Of a DNA stretch of 64,000 nucleotides, positions 20,411 to 32,195 are shown in pieces (the stretch's first letter is position 1; each line of letters opens with the position of its first letter). Position numbers and translations under genes: made by a program. A model generated the notes under the pieces. The model was not told where the DNA came from and did not search any database. It saw only the letters and a program-made list of their open reading frames with translations. Source of the DNA: Siphonodentalium dalli (Eukaryota > Mollusca > Scaphopoda > Gadilida > Siphonodentaliidae); the NCBI GenBank assembly GCA_032622095.1, contig CP136063.1:89689980-89753979 (forward strand), given 5' to 3'.

Positions 20411-20607
20411 TAATCAAGGCGAATGAGTTATGTTGCTAATTTAGATGTTACTAAAATAATTGTCCATTTTGGAAACTTTCAATTATGGCATATTTTTTAG
20501 TGAAACTAACCTAAAAAAAAATACATATTTTTCTAAGAAAATGTAGGTCAGAGACAAGAAGCTAATCTTCCACTGCATAAACACAGGAGAACATATCAGA
20601 CAACCTA
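20411..20607. other. no gene seen
   Basis: Short anonymous spacer between a MITE-2 end and a MITE-1. Confidence 0.35.
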
Positions 20608-20712
20608 CAGTAATGACCTAAATAATCGACTCCTTAACCACAGCAGAATTATGGGTAATTTTTCAGGATTTAGTCGGAAATATGGCTTGTTGCCATTCAT
20701 CAGAAAGCTCTC
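20608..20712. mobile_element. MITE-1, left half only
   Basis: TA then CAGTAATGACCTAAATAATCG through CATCAGAAAGCTCTC. The right arm is missing. Confidence 0.8.
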
Positions 20713-20742
20713 AGTGAGCCATATTGCTGATTAAAAATTCAG

Positions 20743-20988
20743 TTAACCCTTTCTACACTAAATATTCATTGATGAGTAGTTACCATAGAAAATGTCCAGA
20801 TATAAATACGTTAAACAAATGACCATATTTCCCTCTAAATCATTTGGAATTCTTTTGCAATTGTATTATCTGCTATTTGACTGTCGTCTGCTGATACTTC
20901 CTCAACATCCCTTCAAATGAATAATAGAAAATTCAAATATATACTTTAATAACTGAATGGTAGAATCCATTTGGTAAAGAAAGGGTAT
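20743..20988. mobile_element. MITE-4 (TTAA, CCCTTTCT ends)
   Basis: TTAACCCTTTCTACACTAAAT at the left and ATTTGGTAAAGAAAGGG at the right, followed by TATA in place of TTAA. Inverted ends and the left TTAA suggest piggyBac-type mobilisation. No coding sequence. Confidence 0.65.
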
Positions 20989-21678
20989 ATGAGAGTAAAC
21001 AATGGAGATAAGTTAAATGATGCAATCTTTTCTCAAACAATTGTTATTTGGTTACAATCTTGATGATCTAGTCGACTAGTACTTGGATTGTGTCAGATGT
21101 AAGGGTTAGAGCACACAAATTGTTCTTTACCAGAATCAATCAAGTCAAAGACAAGATTTATTCTGGTAAAGAACTATTAGCGTGCTCTGACCGACTTAGA
21201 GCACAATTGATCTCACATAATGAAATCAACTGGAAATGTGCCGTTGAGCGTGTTTTGACCACGACTCACAATCCGGGCGCTGGCCGCGATTGGACACAAT
21301 AGCTGGTTAGCCACGCCCAATAACATGATTAACATGCACTGATCGCAGTTGAATGTGAATAGATATGTCCAAAACAACACGGACTGGTCCCACTTTGAAG
21401 CGCCCGTACGAGTTGTCTGTTATGAGTTGCGTGTACCTAACAATGGCATAATCACTGAATTTTCCTTAGCTAGCCTTGGGAATTGGTGTGCTTTGCCAAA
21501 AGTCAGGGAACGATTGTAACAATGGGATTGTGCTCTAAAAATGTATTATTATTTGCAGAATTCGTCATAATTACTTTCAACGAAATCAAAATTTCATAAA
21601 TATATCATTCACTGTATAATCAAATCATTGGCTCAAGTTATCGGCTATTGACAGTTTTCTCAATGACAGTAATATTAT
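20989..21678. other. no gene seen; one 14-bp inverted repeat
   Basis: GTTCTTTACCAGAA (about 21121-21134) is repeated inverted at about 21162-21175 with a ~27-base loop. The surrounding 70-residue open stretch (21090-21302) has no recognisable feature. Confidence 0.4.
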
Positions 21679-22123
21679 CAAGCCTGCAAATAACGTGTCT
21701 GTCATTTGCAGAATGAGGCCCCCAGAGGGTGAATTTATAGTGATGCTATCCCACATAGTGGGCTAGAATCACCAAATTCACCCTCTGGGAACCTCATTCT
21801 GCTTAGGCCCTCGAATGCTTTGGGAAACACAGGATCAGATTGAAGTTCCCCAGTTGAAGTTGGTGATGTTCACCTATTGGGCACCTCGATTGTGCATTTT
21901 ATCCTCTGCAAATTAGGAATATAGAAACTTCCCAGAAGGGAACAGTAACTAAAACAATGTTAATTTGAGATTATAGATACTTCCCAGAAGATGAGGCCTA
22001 AGCAGAATGGGGATTCCAGATGGTGAATTTGTTGATGCTAACCCTGTGTGTGATAGCATCACTGAGTTCACCCTCTGGGGACCTCATTCTGCAAATGACA
22101 GACACACTATTTGCAGACTTCAA
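21679..22123. mobile_element. MITE-2, full-length long form
   Basis: CAAGCCTGCAAATA at the left, TATTTGCAGACTTC at the right. The octamer AATATTAT flanks both ends exactly. Contains two outer GAGGCCCCCAGAGGG-type hairpins and a middle segment with AAGTTGGTGATGTTCACC and GAGATTATAGATACTTCCC. At ~445 bp this is the longest copy and the best guide to the intact element. Confidence 0.85.
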
Positions 22124-22774
22124 TATTATTATTATTGCCAGTATTACATCATTTGTTTTTGGTTTTTTTTACAAAAATACAGCATTTTTAATCCAAAAGG
22201 GATTAAATGCAGTGTCATATGAAACACTGTGTGCCTCTTTTTTTTTTTAAACAGTACGTGAGCCATCAGGTTCAGATGTATATATAAATACAGGTCTACA
22301 AAGTCAGACAATATGGTAATGCTCAGAACAAAAACAAGATGTTGCCTATTGTATGACCACTTTTAACTTTTATCATCAGACCAGGACAAAATAATATGGC
22401 TAGTGCACATAACCAAACATAGACATGACGAAGAATATAACACAAAGTAAATGTGCCAGCTTAGGTTACGAGGAATGTCTCTTAGTATTATTGTTGTTTA
22501 ATGATCAGAGAAAAGCATGTATTATTACTAACTTTTTTTATACAACTTTTTGGTATTAATCCAACTTGCATGGCTTTCAAATCACTTGGTATGACCAGGA
22601 AGGACTTTTCTACTTTTCTGTCCTGTGATAAAAACAAGCATTTTTAAATGGCGCTGTGGCCATAAATTTATAAGAGAGTAATTGAAATTTTCGACTCATT
22701 TAAACTATCCACTCAGAAGTGGAACAAACATTCCCCATTTTCACAATCTCAGAGTAAAAACTCATAAACTGTAT
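22124..22774. other. no gene seen
   Basis: Anonymous AT-rich DNA. Confidence 0.35.
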
Positions 22775-23150
22775 TAAAGACATATTATGGACTTAATTGT
22801 TCGGGTGCGTGAAACTAAGAAGTTAATATTCAGACACTATGTATGCCAACTGAAGGAATATAGTATTCTACTTATATATATAACATTGCTGAAAATCTGA
22901 AGCAAATCGACTGAACCACTCCATAGAAAACATTGTCTGAACTACGTGCAATTGTAAATATTTACTTCTCGATTCGATAATGCAAACGATTTCGCCACAG
23001 AGTCACTGAATTTAATTAATATATAATAATGACGATGTGTGTTGTAAATTTGTATACAATATTCGTAAAAATAACTCTTTGAGCACTTCCATTTGATCAC
23101 CTTGCCGGGGTGTTTAACATCACTTTAATTGTATCATGCTGTAGAAAAGA
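22775..23150. repeat. dispersed ~380-bp repeat, copy 1
   Basis: Opens with TTAAAGACATATTATG and shares many phrases in order with 39867-40260: GTGCGTGAAACT, AAATCGACTG, GTAAATATTTAC, TTTAATTAATATATAA and GGGGTGTTTAACATCAC. Unknown class. Confidence 0.75.
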
Positions 23151-23957
23151 TGACACTTTGCTTGAGCAGATCATTTCTACGAGTTCTTTCTATTAGGCCA
23201 TAGATATATATTTTTGAGTATCTATTACACACTTGTTCCTACAATTAGAGTGTTCCTTTATGTTCCATATTTGCAAATCCGTACGGAACACACATTTCAT
23301 ATGCATCCTGTAGACATTACACAACGTAAATGACAATCGCTTCAACTGCGAAACCCGAACTACAAGATAAAAGCATCATCATACATGACAAAACAAGACA
23401 TGTATATGCCTGAATAAACTTTGTAAGTCCAGGTAAAAAAAAATTTATTTACGGATTATAGGATGGGTGGTGTGTAATAAACATAGAACGTCACTTGTGC
23501 CATCGCGGAAGAATAGAAATCGGGCTGTGCCCCATTCTATCGTTCCGTGCTAGCACTCGAGCCGTATCAGCAAACACATTAACACACTTGTGTTGTTCTG
23601 TGTATTTAACAACTTATTTTGATTACTGGAATGTGGGGAAAGAGAGCTATTGTATAAAATGCTGCTGTGTCTATTTCAGTGGTCAGTTGTAGTTGTCATT
23701 TTGCAGTTAGCAGTAACAACCAATCGGAGACAATTAACTTCCACTGTGCAATAGTCACAATCATAAAGAGTGTCCAATATAAATTTCAAATGGACGCTTA
23801 TAATAGAGCGTTTCTTTAACATGTGCACTGACGTTGTAACTGACAAATAATCATTTTGCAGTTGATAGAGTGTATGTTATATGTGATAAGCCCATGTATT
23901 GGTAATTAAACGCTCTTTATAAAAAGGATCAGATTTGAAGTGAGGGCAATCAACTTA
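23151..23957. other. no gene seen
   Basis: Anonymous sequence. An open stretch at 23495-23692 is unremarkable. Confidence 0.35.
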
Positions 23958-24220
23958 TTAACTCTTCCATGACTGGAGCTTCCTGAAATATTACGAAAAT
24001 CCTGTGCCAATGCATTCTATTATATATGCGACTCTCCCATATGGAGCCTCACATATATAACAAAACGTATTGGCCTAACAATATTTACCTTGACCTTGTA
24101 ACCCAGTGCATTCTTTTATATATGAAATTCTCCCTATGGAAGACTCACATATATACGAGAATGCACTGGCACATGATCTGTAATGCTGCACCAGCGTGGC
24201 TCCCGTCATGAAAGGGTTAA
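23958..24220. mobile_element. MITE-3, complete, mutated hairpins
   Basis: TTAACTCTTCCATGACTGGA at the left and CCCGTCATGAAAGGGTTAA at the right, both with TTAA. Two internal TATATATG-type hairpins have accumulated several mismatches, so this is an older copy. Confidence 0.8.
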
Positions 24221-24531
24221 ACCCTATTTATTACAAGCGACATTGATATAGAGCATTTTACTGACGAAACAATCTTTATGATAAGTTTGAGTATAAAATT
24301 AAAATAGACTAACCATTCCATTATAAGTATTAAAATAATACTAAATGAATAAATTAACATTTCTTACATAAAACTTAAAGAGAGAAACGCTATTTATTAT
24401 AAGACTCGGTTTTTAAATTGATAAGGGGCAAATACTGATTAGACGCTCTTTATTATATGACCATGTCAACATAGATTATGGTTAATTATTGCATGGTGAT
24501 TAGTTGTAACACAACTGGCAACTACAAAATG
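24221..24531. other. no gene seen
   Basis: Anonymous AT-rich DNA. Confidence 0.35.
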
Positions 24532-25740
24532 AACTAGAGGTGTGACTGTCCCAATGGGACTAAGGATACCCCCCATGTTTTTAAAATACTAAGATGTTTC
24601 ACATGTCATTAAACATTTAGTTTAAATAATAAAATAACAGTTCCCATTGCAGGTGCACAACCATAACCCTAATCTTAAAAAATGTAGGAATAAAAGTTCG
24701 GACAAAATTATGCAACATATAAAAGTTCGGACAAAATTATGCATGTTGCGAAAATGTTCTAAGTTGAAAAAGGGGAATAACTCCACAAAAAAAGTCAGAC
24801 AGACATCATAATCACAGGTGCACAGGTTCCCATGGTACTTAATATCAGTGCCAAGATTAACTAGAGGTGTGACTGTCCCAATGGGACTACGGATACCCCC
24901 CTGTTTTAAAAATACTAAGATGTTTCACATGTCAGTAAACATTTAGTTAAAATAATAAAATAACAGTTCCCATTGCAGGTGTACAACCATAACCCTAATC
25001 TTAAACATATTGACCGAAAAATGTAGAAATAAAAGCTTGGACAAAATTATGTATGTTGCGAACAAATTTCTAAGTCGAAAAAGGGGAATAACTCCACCAA
25101 AAAATGTCGGACAAACGTCATAATCGCAGGTGCACAAGTTCCCATGGTACTAAATATCTGTGCCACGTTTTAAAAAAATTGACAGAAAAATGTAGGAATA
25201 AAACCTCGGACAAAAGTATACATGTTGCAAAAAAAATTCTAAGTCGAAAAAGGGGGGATAACTCCACGAAAAAAAGTCCGACAGACGTCATAATCGCAGG
25301 TGCACAGGTTCCCATGGTGGTTGATGTCTGTGCCAAGTTTCACGACAATTGATCAAAAAATGACTGAGAAAAACCCCGGACAAATTTGTGTCCACGGACG
25401 GAAGACGGACGACGGACGGACGACGGACGGACGAGCTGACTCCAGTATACCCCCCCTAACTTCGTTGCGGAGGGTATAAAAAACATTGACCTAAAAATGT
25501 AGGAATAAAAGCTCGGACAAAATTATATATGCATGCTACAAAAACAATTCTAAGTTAAACAGACGTCATAATCGCAGGTGCACAGGTTCCCATGGTGGTT
25601 GATGTCTGTGCCAAGTTTCACGGAAATTGATCAGAAAACGACTGAGAAAAACTCCGGACAAATTTGTGTCCACGGACGACGGACGGACAAGCTGACTCCA
25701 GTATACCCCCCCCCCCCTAACTTCATTGTGGGGGGTATAA
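24532..25740. repeat. dispersed repeat, GTATACCCCCC family, tandem partial copies
   Basis: The opening CTAGAGGTGTGACTGTCCC occurs at 24532 and again at 24862. The closing GTATACCCCCC with TTGCGGAGGGTATAA occurs at ~25446-25476 and ~25700-25739. Between are several copies of a ~120-150-base inner unit (ATGTAGGAATAAAA, CGGACAAAATTAT, GGTTCCCATGG). No coding potential. Confidence 0.7.
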
Positions 25741-25863
25741 CAACTACAACTGAAATGGCCAGGCGGAGCTCCATACTATTGTTATGCTATTTACGGATTC
25801 AATTTTTTCCTACAAAATGGACTTCATTTTTGTGTTTGAATGCTCTTTCTTTCCCCTGATATA

Positions 25864-25986
25864 CAGTAATACCCTAATTAAGCTCTCACTCCGATGAATA
25901 GCAACAAACCATATTTCCGACTAAATCCTGAAAAATTACCCATAATTCTGCTGTGGTTAAGGAGTCGATTAATTAGGGCATTACTG
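25864..25986. mobile_element. MITE-1, left arm mostly deleted
   Basis: TA, CAGTAATACCCTAATTA, then a jump to AGCTCTCACTCCGATGAAT and a full right arm ending GGGCATTACTG, TA. Confidence 0.8.
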
Positions 25987-26717
25987 TATCATATTAAATC
26001 ATGTCTCGAACAAATAAAAATGCAAACACAATGTGTAGCTTTAATTGTACAATGGGAATCAAGCCAATCACCGTAATTATACAATGCACAACAAAGTTCG
26101 ATTAAAACCTATTTGCAATGCTAAGATCAACAAGATGAAGAGAGATGGTAACTATCGACTGATGACGGCCAATCAATTTGTAATGTAATTTTCATTAGCG
26201 AGCAAACTGCAGGTACATTCAAACCATGTCAACGTCACAAAAAAATGAATTTTGTCATGTGACAAAGGAAGTTTGTGTTTGCACAAAAGCATAAGATAAT
26301 TAGAAAATAAAACAATTGGCAACCATTAATTCATTCAATGATTCCTAAACAAACCAGAAACTACAGAGTATTTAAACTGGTTAACCACTCTGACTGATGT
26401 TCCATTACTAAAATCAATGGCAAGATAGCAAACACACTTAGTGAATGCTAAATCCAGTGACAAAATTTGATTGCTTCCGACACAGCATCGTAATTAAAAC
26501 ACCGGGATTCAGGGGACTTTCATAGTGACTGTCTTGAAACGGTCTTGGAAGCGGAACTTAAATATTACAGCAACAAATGTTACCACACTGACATAATTGC
26601 CATATGTATATAACTAGACCATGTGGTTCAATATTATATAAATGTGCCATGTGAGTTCTCAAGTACTGTACTGTATAACCCAGTCTGACCGAACTATTAA
26701 GATAAATTCACAGCAAA
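25987..26717. other. no gene seen
   Basis: Anonymous AT-rich DNA. A segment near 26495-26640 recurs at 28165-28325 (ACACCGGGATTCAGGGGAC-like, then TAACTAGACCATGTG), a diverged duplication. Confidence 0.4.
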
Positions 26718-27041
26718 TTAACCCTTCCATGACTGGAACTTCCTGAAATATTGCGAAAACCCTGTGCCATGCAATGCTTTCTCTTATATAGTGAGTCTCC
26801 CATGGCGAGCCTCGCATATATAAGAGAATACATTGGCCTAACTTTATTTACATTTGGCCTTGTAAGCCAGTGCATTCTCTTATATATACAAGGCTCCCAT
26901 GGGAGATACACTTATATAAAAGAATACATTGGCCTAACTTTATTTGCATTTGACATTGTAAGCCAGTGCATTTTCTTATATATAAACGAGGCTCGCATGG
27001 AGACTCACAGATAAGAGAATGCACAGGATCATTATTAATAT
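26718..27041. mobile_element. MITE-3, truncated right end
   Basis: TTAACCCTTCCATGACTGGA at the left. Three hairpin-type blocks with TATATA and GCGAGNCTC motifs lie in series, and the right terminal repeat is missing after ATGCACAGGATC. Confidence 0.65.
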
Positions 27042-27196
27042 GAGACATTTTTGACAAAATGAAGAAATTATCATAAACTTTTTTGTTAATTTGCAAAAAA
27101 CCTTTTAGTAATGGATAATGTGGAAAGTGAGTTTTTGCAGATATTCTGCTAGTAAACATCAACAGGAAACTAAAGTTTGACATGCAACAAAGCCTA

Positions 27197-27578
27197 TTAA
27201 CCCTTTACCCAACAAACTGGCCAAATAAAGCTTCAACAGCCTAAATTATCTTGGGTCTGTCTCAATAAAACCATACAAATATGGATATCATTGGAACCGG
27301 CTCCTTGACCACATTGTGATAGTTACAGTTATGCCCTGTGCCATAATGCATTCTCTTATATATGCGAGTCGACCATAGGTCGCCTCGCATATATAAGAGA
27401 ATGCATTGGCCTAAAAAAACTCTTTTTTTACCACTTTTTCTTACATTCTTTAACAATTTTATAATTTTTAATGTGTTAAGCCAATGCTTTCTCTTATATA
27501 TGCGAGGCGACCTATAGTCGACTCGCATATATAAGAGAATGCATTGGCACAGGGCCCTTCTGTTGGGTAAAGGGTTAA
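27197..27578. mobile_element. MITE-3b, complete (CCCTTTACCCAACA ends)
   Basis: TTAACCCTTTACCCAACA at the left and TGTTGGGTAAAGGGTTAA at the right. Two internal hairpins with arms CATTCTCTTATATATGCGAG are separated by a T-rich spacer. The loop of the second is the inverse of the first. A close relative lies at 48711-49110. Confidence 0.9.
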
Positions 27579-27769
27579 ATGCTTGCATGGACTAACCAAA
27601 AGAAAATTCACGCACTTGGATATTACAACATTTAATCTTAATAGACCACAATGGTCAAGACCAGTTCTGGATTATTGTAATACTGCTTGGAGCTATGAAT
27701 AAAATGGACCCAAGTATTCACTGAATACAGACGGACCAGAGGACATGAACTCAAACTACATGGGACATA

Positions 27770-27982
27770 CAGTAATGCTCTAATTAATCGACCTCTTAAC
27801 CAAAGCAGAATTATGGGTAACTTTTCAGGATTTAGTCGGAAATATGGCTTGTTGCCATTCATCGGAAAGCTCTCGGGGAGAGCTTTCCGATGAATGGCAA
27901 CAAGCCATATTTCCGACTAAATCCTGAAAAGTTACCCATAATTCTGCTTTGGTTAAGAGGTCGATTAATTAGAGCATTACTG
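27770..27982. mobile_element. MITE-1, perfect palindrome
   Basis: By eye the two arms of about 105 bases are fully complementary around a GGG loop (CTCTC-GGG-GAGAG), with TA on both sides. Arm-specific variants such as GACCTC/GAGGTC and CCAAAGC/GCTTTGG are matched in both arms, unlike other copies. Confidence 0.93.
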
Positions 27983-28327
27983 TATCTCAAAAAGGATTTT
28001 CGGAAATATTTTTTCACAAACCGTCATGTTTGATGCATTATATGTAACTTTCCGGGATAAAGAGCTGGAGGCTCATTCTGGTTACATTTGATATTAATAA
28101 CGAATATTTTGAGAAAGAACCTGAGGACATTGGGATCAAATGATGGCAGTAGCATGTATCAGTGAATAAGCAAAACACCAGGATCAAAGGGACTTTTATA
28201 GCCAATGAGTTTTAACCGTCTTAGAAGAGGAACTTGAATATTACAGCAACAACTGTTACCACACTGACATAATTGCCATATCTATATAACTATAGACCAT
28301 GTGTTTCCTTATTATATAAATGTGCTT

Positions 28328-28375
28328 CAGTAATGCCCTAAGTAATCAACCCCTTAACCACAGCAGAATTTTTCA
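28328..28375. mobile_element. MITE-1, terminal fragment
   Basis: CAGTAATGCCCTAAGTAATC through CACAGCAGAATTTTTCA only. Confidence 0.75.
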
Positions 28376-28919
28376 AGTATACTGTAAACAGCCTAGTATG
28401 ACTGCACTATTAATCCATATACCCCAGTGTATACCCACATTCCTCAGTAAAATGGTCTTTTTCATGGGACACCCACTCTTCCGCAGATCGAGATAATATT
28501 TTTTTCGTCTTACTTTTGTGATCATGCAAATTTTTACATTTATTATAAGGATTTGTGTAAGTTACGTTTTCTGGAAATATTTCGTGTCCATAAAGAAAGT
28601 TTTTGGAAATCTCTTTGCATATTAAAGTAGCACTTTTGTACAAAAAATTTGATATTATTTGTGGAAACTTCTGGATAATTTTAATATGAGATGTATTATG
28701 TAATATGCAGTAGATTAGCCAACAGAATTATGAAAACATTTTTTCGCAGAAAATAAAAGAGACATGATCAATGCGAAAACATCAGTTTTAAGAAAAACAC
28801 TTGCATACATTTTGAGTACATGGGTCCCAAGGTATATAAAACATTTATAAATAAATATCTAACAAATATAAAAAATATATACAATAAAAGCCCCATGTTA
28901 AGCAACTTCTAACTATTCT
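28376..28919. other. no gene seen
   Basis: Anonymous AT-rich DNA. An open stretch on the minus strand (28410-28643, 77 residues) is not recognisable. Confidence 0.35.
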
Positions 28920-29011
28920 TTAACCCTTTTATTTACTAAATGAATTCTCCCATTGAGTTATAAAAGTATATGTTGGAATGTTCTATTATTCATCTGAAAA
29001 GAAAGGGTTAA
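28920..29011. mobile_element. short TTAA-flanked MITE candidate
   Basis: TTAACCCTTTTATTTACTAAAT at the left and GAAAAGAAAGGGTTAA at the right, 92 bp in all, with related inner phrases. Resembles a shortened MITE-4. Confidence 0.6.
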
Positions 29012-29081
29012 AAGCTGTGTACCAGACTTTTTGTTGAATATGAAATACGATTGAATTGGACATTTGAATCCCGAATATCAG

Positions 29082-29246
29082 TTAATCCTTTCATGACGGG
29101 AGCTTCCTGAAATTTCTTGAAAATATTTACTTTGACCGCGTATGCCAGTGCATAATTCTCTTATATATCCGAGGCTCCCTATGGGAGACTCTCATATATA
29201 ACAACATGCATTTGCACAGGATCTTTAATGCTGCGCCAGCTCGGGG
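29082..29246. mobile_element. MITE-3, truncated
   Basis: TTAATCCTTTCATGACGGGAG at the left, one hairpin (CTCTTATATATCCGAGG...) and the start of the right end (GCTGCGCCAGC), then unrelated sequence. Confidence 0.65.
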
Positions 29247-29329
29247 GGAATATGAATCCTGCATACTGCTTAAAATTCATCTGAATCCAGGCCACCAGGG
29301 AAGGGGCTTCACTTCCTGAGCCTATTGTA

Positions 29330-29544
29330 CAGTAACGCCCGAAGTATATGATCCTTTAACCAAAACAGAATTATGGAAATTTTTTCAGGATTTAGCCGGA
29401 AAAATATGACTTGTTGACATTCATCGGAAAGCTCTCACGGAGAGCTTTCCGATGAATGGCAGCAAGCCATATTTACGACTAAATCCTGAAAAATTTCCCA
29501 TAATTCTGCTGTGGTTTAGGGGTTAATTATTTAGGACATTACTG
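29330..29544. mobile_element. MITE-1, diverged subfamily
   Basis: CAGTAACGCCCGAAGTATATG to AATTATTTAGGACATTACTG. Arms near 105 bases with a CGG centre. Shares the GGTTTAGGGGTT variant with the copy at 32196-32364. Confidence 0.8.
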
Positions 29545-30464
29545 ATTGTAGAACCTTCTCGAGATGGATTTGACATACACCTTACCAAATGAACAACCAA
29601 CGCACACACTCAGCATTGGAATATATTCTCTGCTAAGAGATAGTGCCGATTGAGTGGCAATCCTTAAGTTAAATCAATTCTAAGTAATACTGAAGCATAA
29701 ATAACATCCGACATATGTCAAGAGACTATGTGAATGAAAACACAACCTATTGTTTTGGACATCCTTGTACAGTAGGTGCAACACAACAGTTCCGCAGAAG
29801 TAACAATATGAATATTTTATATTAACTACAGTTTTAATTGATTTGTCCTCGTAGTTTCCTGTACGATCCTATAGGATTGGGCTTTTATAGTCAGACTCAG
29901 TCGGCCGATGGGAGCTATTATTGTCACGCAAAAAAATAAACAGAGGGGCCGGGTGCAGCTCTTACATCAGTAATGAAGAGCACAATAAATTCGTGAGGAG
30001 TCGGTGCTCATTAAAGATGCTCCAGCTGTTTTTATTTTTTTCCCTGTCAGTTCATTGTCTCCAAATGAGGGACGGGGTTAATTAAACTGTACTGTAAAGC
30101 CAAGAGTACATGTGCTTAGCAACTGAGTACGACAGACATTATTTATAAATCCAGGTTCCAGTCAAACAATGTCTTTAATTTCCACCATTTAGTTCAGTGA
30201 TTCCTATGGTCATTTCAATTGTCGAGGACAATATGTATTCTTCTAGAATATTCAGTGTTCAAAGGGTTAATGGTATAATCTGATGAAAAGAACACATTAT
30301 ACATAGGTGGATGAGGACATTGAAGGGCAATCTATCACATGGCTGTGATAATTTGAAATTTATTATACAGTCGGTGTTAATGAAGTCTGTGTTTACTTTG
30401 TAGTGTCATGTTATGGGCTATTGTAAGTACATAGAAAATTGAATGTAACCCAGTGGTATTTCCT
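29545..30464. other. no gene seen
   Basis: Anonymous sequence about 920 bases long without a recognisable repeat or coding region. Confidence 0.35.
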
Positions 30465-30568
30465 CACAGGTCCCCAGAACAAAAATTGACCCCACCCCCA
30501 ATAATACTTAATCCTATAGGATTAAGTATTATTGGGGGTGGGGTCAATTTTTGTTCTGGGGACCTGTG
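30465..30568. mobile_element. perfect 104-bp palindromic MITE with 8-bp duplication
   Basis: Two 52-base arms are exactly complementary with no loop (centre CCTA|TAGG at 30516/30517). They start CACAGGTCCCC and end GGGGACCTGTG. The octamer TATTTCCT flanks both sides (30457-30464, 30569-30576), suggesting hAT-type insertion. Apparent reading frames on both strands are the palindrome read through. Confidence 0.9.
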
Positions 30569-30603
30569 TATTTCCTCACCCATCTCACATCTTATGATTG
30601 AGG

Positions 30604-30953
30604 CAAGACTGAGTTTAGTGTGGCTGTCGTTTGCAGAATGAGGTCCCCAGAGGGTGAATTTAGTGATGCTATCACACATAGCGGGCTAGCATCACTATAT
30701 TCACCCTATGGGGAACTCATTCTGCTTAGGTCTCATCTGGCTATGGGAGACATAGACTCAGACTGAAGTTACCAAATGGTGAATATTGTGATGTACACCC
30801 ATTGGGAACCTCGATGATAAAGAAACTTTCCAGAGAAGATGAGGCCTAAGCAGAATGAGGTCCCCACAGGGTGCATTTAGTGATGGTAGCCCACTAAATT
30901 CACCCTCGGTGGACCTCATTCTGCAAACGACAAGCACACTAAACTCAGACTTA
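30604..30953. mobile_element. MITE-2 copy
   Basis: CAAGACTGAGTTTAGTGTG at the left and CACACTAAACTCAGACTT at the right. Flanks share TTATGATTGAGG / TTATGATCGAGG. It has a first complete hairpin, a middle segment with AATATTGTGATGTACACCC, and a second shortened hairpin. Confidence 0.8.
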
Positions 30954-31259
30954 TGATCGAGGATAAAATTGAAAGAGAGCGACATAATCACAGCTTCACG
31001 GACATTCTAGAATTAATAGAAGTGCATAGACTGGAGTAAAAGTGAATGGTAAAAATAATCCATATCAGAAGGAATATGCATTTGTCTCAAATGTAAATGA
31101 ATTATCTAATATCTGGGCCTTATTGTTGGACAAAGACAAGTCACTTAAGTCAACAAAACCACAGCAAGTGGTATGAAACTGACAAGAGTCCATGGCGGAC
31201 TGCAAACTCATATTGATGTGCTGATGACAGTTTTTGGTAGTTTTATATACCTTTTTCTC
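30954..31259. other. no gene seen
   Basis: Anonymous spacer. Confidence 0.35.
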
Positions 31260-31367
31260 ACTGAGAGCTTTCCAATGAATGGCAACAAGCCATATTTCCA
31301 ACTAAATCCTGAAAAATTACCCATAATTCTGCTGTGGTTAAGGAGTCAATTATTTGGGGCATTACTG
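31260..31367. mobile_element. MITE-1, right half only
   Basis: ACTGAGAGCTTTCCAATGAAT through GGGGCATTACTG, then TA. Confidence 0.8.
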
Positions 31368-32195
31368 TACAGGTGTATAAGTAGCCACAAAAGTGGAGAT
31401 GTACCCATTGTGTACCTAAAATGCTATATTCCGCGCACGTTCAGGTTTGGTGAAGGTGGATTTTCAAAAGAACATTGAGCAGAATGTACACAAATAAAAG
31501 TGTGTTCAAATCGGATTGTTCCAGACAATTCTTATCAATAAAACAATTGCCTTAGTCACACATTTAAGATAAGAAGAAATATTATAAATGAAAGTGTCCA
31601 GTATATTTTATTTAGTTATCAAAATGAAACAAAACAACGCCTGTAGACTTACTGAATATGTTGAATGTAATCATGTCTAATGTAACCAAGTACTGAACGC
31701 GAAATGTTCCTTTGCGCTATACCAAGCGTCCTTGAACAATGGCAATAGTAAAGATGCTGGCATTGTTTTGTGAATGCCGGCAGTTGCCAGCCAAAACTCT
31801 GTCTGATGCTGGAATGGCAGGTTGGTAATTGAACAGACCTGGATCAAATCGGATACTTCAAGCGAGTAGACCACATCGATGTTCACCCTAACAGACACAT
31901 GTTTTTATCAATTTTATTTCTGTAAAATATTGTTTTTATGGAACAATGTGTGTATGGTGAAGTAGGAATATATATATTGGTGTATTTGAGTATATAATAG
32001 CATATATGCATATAGACAATTTTAACTGACATGTGTGAGTGGAAAGATGTTTTAAAATTTTGCGATTTCTGATACAAAATTACTTATACACCTGTAGTTA
32101 ATATTACTAATAATCATTTTATATATTTATATTTATTTATAAAACTACCAGTGTGTGTGTGCCGACAGCGAAGACAAGTCTGACATGCTAAATAC
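31368..32195. other. no gene seen
   Basis: Anonymous AT-rich DNA. Confidence 0.35.

Noticed and set aside
25118-25352. Overlapping frames on both strands in the GTATACCCCCC repeat
   Set aside because: Internal tandem structure of a dispersed repeat, with no conserved protein.
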